From Turritopsis dohrnii (Eukaryota; Cnidaria; Hydrozoa; Anthoathecata; Oceaniidae): a stretch of 64,000 nucleotides of DNA. Made by a program: the position numbers and the translations under genes. The notes beneath the pieces were generated by a model. That model made no database searches and was not told where the DNA came from. It worked only from the letters and a program-made list of their open reading frames with translations. Where the stretch lies: positions 645,954 to 709,953 of the forward strand of contig BQMF02000209.1 of assembly GCA_027922465.2 (NCBI GenBank), written 5' to 3'. This document shows, piece by piece, positions 33,079-42,683 of the stretch (the first letter of the stretch is position 1; every line of letters begins with the position of its first letter).

Positions 33079-35197
33079 TCAATCTACTTCTTCCACTGTT
33101 GGTCCTCCAGAGGTTGCTTGTTGTTTTCCTGTATTGGTGTGGGCACCACCTTGGTGCAATTTGATCAAAATTGGATTGGCGACTTGTTCCAACTCCTTTT
33201 TCTGATAATCGAATTCTTCGATTTCGGCAGTCTGGTTATTATCCAACCAGGAAATGACTTCGGAAACTTTCTTCGCCAGTAAGTCACGGTCGTTATCAGA
33301 GAGCTTCTGTTTTGCTTGTGGTTCTTCAATTGCGCTCTTCACTTGATACGCGTAACTTTCCAGACCGTTTTTCGATGCGATCTTCTTACGTTGTTTTTCG
33401 TCTTCTTCCTTATACTTTTCTGCTTCCTGTACCATCCTTTCAACTTCCTCTTTTGTTAATCTGCCTTTGTCGTTTTTTATTGTTATTTTTTCATTCTTTC
33501 CAGTACTGGTATCCGTTGCCGTCACATTCAAGATTCCGTTAGCATCGACGTCAAATGTAACTTGTATCTGCGGTACACCACGCGGCGCAGGTGGAATACC
33601 AGATAGTTGGAATGTTCCAAGTAAGTTATTGTCCTTCGTCATTCCTCGCTCACCTTCGTAAACTTGAATAAGAACTCCCGGCTGGTTGTCGGTATAAGTT
33701 GAAAAAGTTTCGGTCTTTTTCGTCGGGATTACTGTGTTACGTTTGATAAGAGGTGTCATTACTCCGCCGGCAGTTTCGATACCCAACGATAGCGGAGCCA
33801 CATCCAATAGTAGCACATCTTTCACAGCTTCGCTATCCTCTCCTTTCAAAATTGCTGCTTGAATGGCAGCTCCGTACGCAACTGCTTCGTCAGGGTTTAC
33901 GGAACTGCAAGGTTCTTTTCCGTTAAAAAAATCGGCGAGCATTTTCTTGATTTTCGGTATACGTGTGGAGCCGCCAACCAAAACAATCTCGTGGATTTCT
34001 GATTTCTCGAGGTTTGCATCACGTAAGGCCTTTTCGACTGGCTTCATCGTTTCTCGAAATAGGTCACCGTTCAATTCCTCAAATCGTGCGCGTGTTATAG
34101 ATGTGTAGAAATCCATTCCCTCAAATAACGAATCAATTTCAATCGTTGCTTGCGTTGACGACGACAATGTTCGCTTGGCTTTCTCGCAAGCTGTTCGTAA
34201 GCGTCGAACAGCTCGTTTGTTTGTCGAAATATCCTTCTTGTGTTTTCGACTAAACTCCTGAAGAAAGGGATGCACAAAACAGTCAGATATATAGCAGTCA
34301 AAGGAAGATTCCTTATTTGTCGCTACCTCAATCATGATATAAAGCATTTTGTAAAAAATCTCTGTTTACCTTGATGAAATGTTGAACTAGACGATTATCG
34401 AAGTCTTCTCCACCTAAATGGGTATCGCCACTTGTCGATTTTACTTCGAAGATTCCTCCTTCTATACTCAAGATGGACACGTCAAACGTGCCACCACCCA
34501 AGTCGAAAATCAAGACGTTTCTTTCGCCACTGCCGGATTGTTTGTCCAATCCGTATGCAATAGCAGCGGCTGTCGGTTCGTTTATCACCCGTAAAACATT
34601 TAGTCCGGCTATTACTCCGGCATCTTTAGTTGCTTGTCGTTGAGAATCGTTAAAGTACGCCGGCACGGTGATAACGGCTTCCGTTACTTTGTCTCCAATG
34701 TAACTTTCGGCGATTTCTTTCATTTTGGTGAGAACCATCGAAGAAATTTCTTCAGGGTAGAAACTTTTATTTTCGCCTTTAAACTGAACCTACAGGGGAA
34801 AATGCCACAACATTGAATAAACGAAACGAAACGAAATTTCCTAGATAGAGTTCCTAGACAGCTTCGAAACGGAAATCTAAAATCCTCTTACTTTAATCTT
34901 CGGCTTTTCTCCGACATTTTCAACGGCAAACGGCCATAATTTCAAATCAGACTGAACCGTTGCATCGTCAAATTTTCTTCCAATCAGACGTTTAGCGTCG
35001 AAAACTGTGTTTGTTGGATTCATTGAAACTTGATTTTTTGCCGCATCTCCTATCAGTCTCTCCTCATCGTTGAACGCCACGTAACTTGGTGTCGTTCGAT
35101 TTCCGCTTTCGTTCGTAATAATCTCTACTCTGCCGTGTTCGAAAACACCAACACACGAATATGTCGTGCCAAGATCAATACCGATAGCTTTTCCCAT
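33079..35197 (-). CDS. HSP70: cytosolic heat-shock protein 70
   Basis: ATP-driven chaperone that binds exposed hydrophobic segments and cycles with J-proteins and exchange factors. Exons on the minus strand: 35197-34892, 34789-34370, 34257-33079. Both introns are phase 0 with GT-AG ends (GTAAGA, GTAAAC donors), giving 634 residues. The ATPase signatures [23 protein letters not shown] and [11 protein letters not shown] are intact. The substrate domain and lid follow, and the C-terminus GPTVEEVD marks the cytosolic TPR-binding form. The tail is short and lacks long GGMP repeats. ATG 35197 is chosen because cytosolic HSP70s begin two or three residues before [11 protein letters not shown]; an in-frame ATG at 35257 would add an unrelated leader. 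Heat-shock elements and a TATA box upstream indicate stress induction. Two introns are unusual for strongly heat-inducible HSP70 genes, many of which lack introns. Confidence 0.96.
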
Positions 35198-35295
35198 TTC
35201 TTGAGTATTCTTGTATATCAATGATAAGTCTTTTCCTCTCTTAGCGAGATTGTTCAAAAAAAATATTTAACTGACACTTCTGAAATCTCGCAACG

Positions 35296-35303
35296 CTTTT
35301 ATA
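35296..35303 (-). promoter_or_regulatory. HSP70 TATA box
   Basis: TATAAAAG on the minus strand, about 100 bp upstream of the HSP70 start codon. Confidence 0.75.
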
Positions 35304-35315
35304 ATCGAACTGACG

Positions 35316-35408
35316 GAATGTTCTCGATTCGGATTTTTCCAGAAAAGATTCTTTCCGAAATCTCCGGAACATTCGGTAGCCATTATGACAGACAATAGTA
35401 TTCTAGAA
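35316..35408 (-). promoter_or_regulatory. cluster of heat-shock elements
   Basis: Inverted GAA/TTC pairs spaced by two bases, the HSF1 binding pattern, occur as GAATGTTC (35316-35323), TTCCAGAA (35337-35344), GAACATTC (35367-35374) and TTCTAGAA (35401-35408). All lie just upstream of the TATA box. Confidence 0.8.
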
Positions 35409-35497
35409 ATGTCTAACTCCATTCAACTACTCTAACCTCAGCAGTTAGGGTATTTAATATTCAATTTGACCTCAGATTTGGTTTACCTACACTCTTT

Positions 35498-35559
35498 GGG
35501 TGGAAGAATTCCCTCAATTGCAGTAAAGGTTTACTGCAATTGAGGGAATTCTTCCACCC
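35498..35559. repeat. perfect 30-bp palindrome, 2-nt spacer
   Basis: The left arm 35498-35527 (GGGTGGAAGAATTCCC...) is the exact reverse complement of 35530-35559, separated by GG. It lies about 300 bp upstream of the HSP70 start, beyond the heat-shock elements. Confidence 0.9.
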
Positions 35560-36851
35560 TAGCTAAGCTTATGTATACCACCATCATGTTTTCTTCTTCA
35601 CTTCATGACTTCATGCAAAATTTCTGTGATGGCACTTACTTAGCTACTTGAATTCATCAGTCAATATATTTTCAGTTTTTCTCGGGACATCAAAGCATTC
35701 AATTTTCCTTATAAATACAAATGATAACTTTATGTTGCAAAATTTGGGTATATACTTCACTTACGATGCTGCCTTATAGAATCGGGGTAAAAAGTTTTAC
35801 CAATTTGATTTTAAGAATGATATCTCCTCCTCACCTGTTTGAAAAATAAAATCAAGTATGGAATCGTTTTCCTGCATATGACCTGAGGTCATTAGGCCTA
35901 CCACAGCACAGTATCAAAGGTTTCAATAATAATACCACATTTGTTTCTGTATATATAAATTGTATTATAATTATATGTCACATATATATATAATTTTTTC
36001 TTAACTTTTTCTTTTATAAGAACCGATTGGTTCAACCCGAAATATACCTAAAACATATAGACCGCAGAAGCTTTTTTGTTTTAGGGGGGCTGAAGATATA
36101 GTATCCCCCTGCAGGCCCCACCATGGTTGAGGCGAGGAGTCCGAAAAGACTATTCTTGGCAAAATATTGGGGGCTGTAGCCCCCCTAGCCCCCCAAGTTT
36201 CGCGGCCCATGGCCTAAATGAAATTCAAAGTTTTAGCCATGGGCAGCCTTCGTTATAGTGAAAATGAGGGTAACAAAAATGTTCGGGTCTTTTATAAGGG
36301 GGACATTGTGTGAAAGGTCTTTGAAATTTGGGAGATCTACAGTATTGTTACGTCATATCCAGGGGATCCCATGTTTCATGTGTTTTGAAACATTAAAGGG
36401 ATTCCTGTGTCCACAATGATATTTAAGAGCTCAATAAGTTGTTTTTAACAAGTCTTGTGTCAGTATTACATATTTCCCTCTAATTCCTGGGATGTATATA
36501 TATTATATATGTAATTTTTTCATTTTCAAGATCTTACATTAATGTATATACTGCATTATACGATGTAAAAAGAGAGTAGCTAATACTTCCGCAATAACTT
36601 AAGATATGATTTAGTATTAGAGTTAACTCTCTCTAATTTGAACACCCAAGGGACTGAAACACACGTTCGATTTATGAAAAGATCGAATTACGGAGATTCA
36701 TTTATATAAGAAATGATAGGTGACTCTTCAAATTTGTTCAAATGAGATATACCGAGTGGGTAAAAAAAAACGCACCCAAAATTTGATTCATTATAGCGTA
36801 TCGTTGGGTCAAGATTAGAACCAGAAATTTTAAAATAAGTTGTGGTAATAT

Positions 36852-38250
36852 GTGACGTTCCAGGGGATTTTGATAACAAACGATATTAACGTTAATATCG
36901 TTAATATCGTTATTATTGTTAATGGAACTACAGAGTAACGTTATTATCGTTAATATCGCTAATATCGTTAATATCGTTAATATGGTAAGAGCACAGATTA
37001 TCCTTACTATCGTCAAAAAGTTTTGTTCAAGACGTTTGTTTATACATTTCACATATGTGTGTCGTTTTATGAAGTTCTAAAATAACCGTGATTTAATATT
37101 ATTATTTCGCCAAATAGCAATCAATTCAAAACCAACTCGCTTGTTCATGACATGATAAACTCTGATTCATTCAATTATGACACGCGGACATATATTTTTC
37201 TAGAAATAACAAAGCACTTTTTTTTCATTTGTTATTCCTGTACCTTCAGCACAAATTTGAAAAGCCACTTTAAAATATCGTGTCATTCGATTTGGTAATG
37301 TATTATTTTGAAATGTACATTTGCAGGTAGCATGCGTTTGTGTATTAAATTGAACTTAATTAGCTGGTTCTTATATTCATTTGGAGATTAAAGATACAGA
37401 AGTAAGTTCGAAAGTAGGCACAAGTAGAAACCGTCTGCTATAATTCTTTTTTCTGAATTGTTCGACGGGTTGCCATTCTATAAGCTCTTGGGAAAAAAAC
37501 TTTACATTATTAAAGACACGTTACATTAAAGTTTTTTTCAATAGCAAAACTTTTATTATTATTTTTTCGAAAGACATTTCACTTGCACTAGGTGAAGATG
37601 TACCCTTAATTAAATTGATCGCAACGTTTTCAGTGATCATTATTGATTTTTGTCATTTCGTGGATAATGTTTTCAGGTTCAACATTGGGATGAAGAACGA
37701 ATGTAGGAAGGGACAAATGAAAACATTTTAACGTCGGCTTGACGAGTTGCAAAAGTTCTCTTTTGAAATACTCACCTTCGTTTAAAAATAACATTACCTG
37801 TTTCCTTCAGTTTGTTGTGAAGTTTATGTGAAAGGTTGTCTGAAAGTTGTGTTTACACAGGGCTCTAAAACTTTACTTGAGGGTAATTCTAAAATTGAAT
37901 TTCTTACGCCGTAATCAAGCGAAAGAAAGATTAATACACACGAAATGGTTTCCTTGTCACAAATAAAATGATCACATGTTTAATATTAATGTTATTATCG
38001 TTAAATCAAAAATATAGTTATTTTCTTACTATAATTTCGTAATTATAGTATATATAATATATATAACGATAATAGCGATAATAACGATATTAACGATAAT
38101 AACGATATTAACGATAATAGCGCTATTAACTATAATAAGGCAACGATAATTATTAGCGATAATATCGCTAATTCTATTGTTTTATTAACGATATTATCGT
38201 TAATAATTATCGTTAATATCGTTTGTTATCAAATTCCCCTGGAACGTCAC
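36852..38250. mobile_element. 1.4-kb inverted-repeat element, copy A
   Basis: Termini GTGACGTTCCAGGGGATTTT and its near-perfect inverse (one mismatch in about 36 bp) are flanked by ATAT on both sides (36848-36851, 38251-38254). The subterminal regions are filled with ATTAACGATAAT-like palindromic repeats. It is nearly identical to copy B at 40977. No credible protein is encoded. A 4-bp duplication would fit Sola- or Chapaev-type elements, but the superfamily is not established. Confidence 0.85.
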
Positions 38251-39324
38251 ATATAATAAGCAAAATATCCGAAAATTTCAAAGGAAACCGTGCATTTTTG
38301 AAAAAGTTATGAAGATTTTTGTAAATACACTAGTTTTTACATTGTTCAAAAACCAGCCAAATTTGACGTCAAAAAAATTCCAACTAGGATGTCTTAACGA
38401 ACCATCTTATTGAAATATTGAACATCGAACAAGTACTCTAAATATTGAATGCAAAACTACATAAACATAAATAAACATAACCCGAATTAACCAAATAACA
38501 TTTTAATACAACGTCCATCTTTTTCACTAACTGCTTTCAACCTGGGAACAAACTGTTTTAACGCCATTCTGATTTCTTTAACACCATTCGCAACTTCCGG
38601 CCAAATCTTTTTAATCTTTTTTTTCAACTCGTTCTCGTCTTTAAACGCCTTGTTAAACCTATCACCATTATACTCTTAATTTAACTTTGTCCCAAAAATA
38701 AAAATCAAGAGGATTACAGTCGGGTGATGCAGGAGGCCATTCGTTACTCCTAATGAAACGTTTGCCAAGTTTCTCTTCTAACAAGTTTTGCGCAATGTTC
38801 GCGCGGTGAGATGGGGCGCTATCCTGTAAGAATACCCAATCCTTTCTCCTGACGACTCTTTCTATGTCAGGCAATAGTTCTTTTTCTAAGTGTTTCTTAT
38901 ACGAAGTCGCATTAACTTTCACTCCTTTTCCTGTTACAAAAAAGGTTTCGTTGCGCCGTCCCAAGTGATGCAAGCCGACACCATAACCTTTTTTGACTGT
39001 TTGTTTGATTGGTGAAAAAGGCGTGCATCATTTATGTCATCTTTACGACCATCACCATAAACACGACTGTTTTGCGGATTGATCGGTACTTCAACTGTAA
39101 AGTCCTTCTCATCTTGCCACACACATTTCTCTATCTTATGTTTGTTGCTTCCAAAACGTTCTGCCAATAACTCCGCTCTCTCAGTTCGTCTCAATCTTGT
39201 ACCATCGTTCATTCGTGGAGTCTTTAACCGTTTAAACTGTTTGTAACCTCTTCTCTTAACCATTCTTCTAATTGCTGATCTATCGATGCCTGTGTGCTTT
39301 TCTATCTCCCTCGGAGACATGTGG

Positions 39325-40092
39325 CAGGCTTGTCATTTTCAAAAATAATACTGACGTGGGCAACCGCGTTCGTCAGGATATGTACCTACGCTATCACTTC
39401 ACGTACATGAGCGTAATTTACCAACGTGATTTTAACAAACTTTCTTCTATTTACGATAATGCGCACGTGAAAACTTACCGCATCGTTTGTAACGTTTGAA
39501 GTTCCGTTAATAAATCTTTCAGCAGCTATTCTAGTAGCTCCTTTCACAGATGGATGGTTGAGAACGCACGTTTTGTTACTGGCACAAACTTTACACCAAA
39601 CATTCGTAACGTATACAACGCCATCTTCCGTATTCTCTTCATATCCAAAGACATTCGTGATTCCCCATTTCATAAAAGTTCGTAATTGAACTTTATTCCC
39701 TTTAATGTCAGCGCTCGCCATATTTCTCACTTTTTAAAAAAGATTAATTTTTGCATTGACCTAATGGAATGTTATGTTTTCTATTTCGATTCCAAGGATG
39801 CCATGACATTGCTTTGATAAAGATTTATCATTGACGTCATAAAAAAAAGAACACCTGCTCTCCGTGATCTTTAAAATAACTGACGTCACGTGCTTTTATA
39901 CTATCACGTGATTATTAGAATAAGATATTTTATTATTTTCAATGAAACAAGCGTATGGAAAACATTTTTTTTATTATTATTGCAACAAGGAATATTCCCT
40001 ACGTACCAACGTGATTTTTTACGTTCGTGAAAAATTTTAGCTACGTGATAGCGTGCAGGAACGTGATCGCGTGCGTGAAATTGACAAGCCTG
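39325..40092. mobile_element. 768-bp hAT-like element inside the transposase gene
   Basis: Ends CAGGCTTGTCATTTTCA and (inverse) CAGGCTTGTCAATTTCA are flanked by ATGTGG at 39319-39324 and 40093-40098. CAGG ends with a 6-bp duplication fit a hAT variant. Removing the element and one ATGTGG restores the host transposase frame at this point, which independently proves the boundaries. Confidence 0.9.
39386..39730 (-). CDS. BED-type zinc-finger N-terminal fragment of a hAT transposase
   Basis: ATG at 39730, 114 codons. A lone finger-like segment TNVWCKVCASNKTC with a preceding aromatic-rich stretch (KWGITNVFGYEEN) and a following FINGTSNVT motif resembles the N-terminus of cnidarian hAT transposases. 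The DDE core and dimerisation domain are absent. It sits wholly inside the 768-bp element, so that element is non-autonomous but keeps a DNA-binding part. Confidence 0.6.
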   Translation of the reverse strand: MRNMASADIKGNKVQLRTFMKWGITNVFGYEENTEDGVVYVTNVWCKVCASNKTCVLNHPSVKGATRIAAERFINGTSNVTNDAVSFHVRIIVNRRKFVKITLVNYAHVREVIA

Positions 40093-40976
40093 ATGTGGGT
40101 ACCAGGACGATCTTCTTGAGAGCAAATGAGCTCTGCGACAATCTCTTCGTTTTCTGGTGTTGTTGAAGTTCGAGGTCTTCCTGAACTTGTCATTCTATCC
40201 ATTGATCCGTACTCTTGGAATCTTTTTAGAAGTCGTTGAACAGAAACTTTGTTCCACTTTTTCGTCGGATGTTCTTTACAAATTCTATACGCTGTCCACT
40301 GCTTTTCCAAGTAATCGTTCTTAATTATCGCTTTTTCTTCGCTTGAAAACACCATTTTAACGCGAAAAAAACCGGAGCCGTAACAGACGAGAGGTTAAAG
40401 AATATCAAACGGTTGAACTTTCAATGCAGTGGCATTTTCAGAAAGGAAGCCCTTGTAGTGTTTTTCCTCCCTTTGAAATAGAAACAGGGAGAAAGCAAGG
40501 ACAAGGAATATAAAAACATCAATAACCATGCAAGACAACGGAGGTATAAATTTCCGACGTCAACTTTGAACAAGCGATTTTTGACACAGGAGATCAAAGT
40601 TCATATATCATTGAAGAAAATGGTCCGATTCTTTCGAAAATTTACACAACGTTATAAAATAGCTTTGAAAATGTTTGTACAAAATTTCAGACAAAAAGAT
40701 GTATTACTTTTTGAGATATTTGAGATAGGATTTTGGGTGCATTTTTTTTACCCACCCGGTATATATACTTCAAATTATGGAGGTTCGTATTATAGAGGTT
40801 GGATTGTATATAGTAATATATATATAAACATCTTGATAAAATTTACTAGGGAGTAAGTTGGGCTTTCACTCAGAGTTGATTGATAGAAGAATGAAGTGTA
40901 TTTACTAATTCAGAAGTAGTAATTATCAACGAAATACATATCTTGTTACATCATAATTATGCATATTGCATAATTT

Positions 40977-42356
40977 GTGACGTTCCAGGGGATTTTGATA
41001 ACAAACGATATTATCGTTAATATCGTTATTATCGTTAATATCGTTAATGGAACTACAGAGTAACGTTATTATCGTTAATATCGCTAATATCGTTAATATC
41101 GTTAATATCGTTAATATGGTAAGAGCACAGATTACCGTTACTATCGTCAAAAAGTTTTGTTCAAGACGTTTGTTTATACATTTCACATACGTGTGTCGTT
41201 TTATGAAGTTCTAAAATAACCGTGATTTAATTATTATTTCGCCAAATAGCAATCAATTCAAAACAAACTCGCTTGTTCATGACATGATAAACTCTGATTC
41301 ATTCAATTATGACACGCGGATATATATTTTTCTAGAAATAACAAAGCACTTTTTTTTCATTTGTTATTCCTGTAACTTCAGCACAAATTTGAAAAGCCAC
41401 TTTAAAATACCGTGTCATTCGATTTGGTAATGTATTATTTTGAAATGTACATTTGCAGGTAGCACGCGTTTGTGTATTAAATTGAACTTAATTAGCTGGT
41501 TCTTATATTCATTTGGAGATTAAAGATACAGAATATAGTTCGAAAGCAGGCACGAGTAGAAACCGTCTGCTATAATTCTTTTTTCTGAATTGTTCGACGG
41601 GTTGCCATTCTATAAGCTCTTGGGAAAAAACTTTACATTAATAAAGACACGTTACATTAAAGTTTTTTTCGATAGCAAAACTTTTATTATTATTCTTTCG
41701 AAAGACATTTCACTTGCATTGGGTGAAGATGTACCCTTAATTAAATTGATCGCAACGTTTTCAGTGATCATTATTGATTTTTGTCATTTCGTCGATAATG
41801 TTTTCAGGTTTAACATTGGGATGAGGGACGAATGAAAACATTTTAACGTCGGCTTGACGAGTTGCAAAAGTTCTCTTTTGAAATACTCACCTTCGTTTAA
41901 ATATAATATTACCTGTTTCCTTCAGTTTGTTATGAAGTTTATGTGAAAGGTTGTCTGAAAGTTGTGTTTACACAGGGCTCTAAAACTTTACTTGAGGGTA
42001 ATTCTAAAATTGAATTTCTTACGCCGTAATCAAGCGAAAGAAAGATTAATATACACGAAATGGTTTCCTTGTCACAAATAAAATGATCACATGTTTAATA
42101 TTAATGTTATTATCGTTAATATCAAAAATATAGTTATTTTCTTTACTATAATTTCGTAATTATAGTATATAACGATAATAGCGATAATAACGATATTAAC
42201 GATAATAACGATATTAACGATAATAGCGCTATTAACTATAATAACGCAACGATAATTATTAGCGATAATATCGCTAATTCTATTGTTTTATTAACGATAT
42301 TATCGTTAATAATTATCGTTAATATCGTTTGTTATCAAAATCCCCTGGAACGTCAC
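40977..42356. mobile_element. 1.4-kb inverted-repeat element, copy B
   Basis: Same termini and subterminal ATTAACGATAAT arrays as copy A, in the same orientation, flanked by ATTT (40973-40976, 42357-42360). The two copies differ by scattered substitutions and small indels. An open frame at 41590-41835 is not maintained in copy A, which argues against coding. The right end lies only about 330 bp before the UTP23 start codon. Confidence 0.85.
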
Positions 42357-42683
42357 ATTTGCTGATTTTTAAAATGAAATGCCCAAGGAAACAGAATTTC
42401 CAAAAAACTGTAAACCAGGCTTCATAAACACTTTGTGAGTTCTACCATCCCTTAAAATATCATTTCGGATGCAAGAATCCCTTTTAGTGAAAGATTCCAT
42501 AATGTATAATAAAGATTTAAAAAAAATTTCACTGCATACCCCAAGGGATTTTGACATTTGCTGAAATAAATTATTATATGATATGGAATATGGAATGCTG
42601 CAAGTTACCACTGGTAGTGATCATAATCAATGAGATATTAATGAAACTCTGTATATTTTAGAAGTATATGAAATAATATAAGC

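Larger units (their letters stand above)
38487..40355 (-). pseudogene. mariner/Tc1-like transposase, broken
   Basis: DDE/D transposase for cut-and-paste movement. The N-terminal helix-turn-helix part starts at ATG 40355 (MVFSSEEKAIIKNDYL, then VQRLLKRFQEYGSMDR). The frame stops at the hAT insertion (39325-40092) and contines directly after it (SPREIEKHTGIDRSAIRRM). A frameshift in a T-run near 38940 precedes the catalytic WVFLQDSAPSHR and WPPASPDCNPLDFYFWD. A second shift near 38670-38680 precedes the C-terminus, which reaches 38487. Asp-to-Asp spacing is 33 residues if the SPD Asp is used and 38 if the NPLD Asp is used, so I do not assign a DDxD class. Confidence 0.85.
36752..40759 (-). mobile_element. 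mariner/Tc1-like transposon carrying two nested insertions
   Basis: TIRs CCGAGTGGGTAAAAAAAAAC (36752) and, reverse-complemented, CCGGGTGGGTAAAAAAAATG (ends 40759), each continuing GCACCCAAAA, sit between TA dinucleotides (36750-36751, 40760-40761). Removing the two insertions inside leaves about 1.83 kb, a normal size for the superfamily. The transposase lies on the minus strand. Confidence 0.85.
36385..42490. mobile_element. second, older copy of the NLR-intron hAT-family sequence, heavily interrupted
   Basis: Three blocks of this span align in order with 24385-25270 inside the hAT element. They are 36390-36745 (CCTGTGTCCACAATGATAT vs CCTGTGTCCAAAATGATAT), 40850-40976 (GGGCTTTCACTCAGAGT vs GGGCTTTCACTCTGAGT) and 42385-42480 (CCCAAGGAAACAGAATTTCC, identical in both). 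The gaps between blocks correspond to later insertions: the mariner and the second 1.4-kb element. Outer ends were not located. The C/G-rich block 36080-36200 is not explained. Confidence 0.65.

Noticed and set aside
35198..35257. Extra N-terminal leader of HSP70 from an upstream in-frame ATG
   Set aside because: Cytosolic HSP70s start just before [11 protein letters not shown]; the leader resembles 5' UTR.
41590..41835. 81-codon frame in twin element copy B
   Set aside because: Copy A has a single-base difference that breaks the frame, so it is not maintained.
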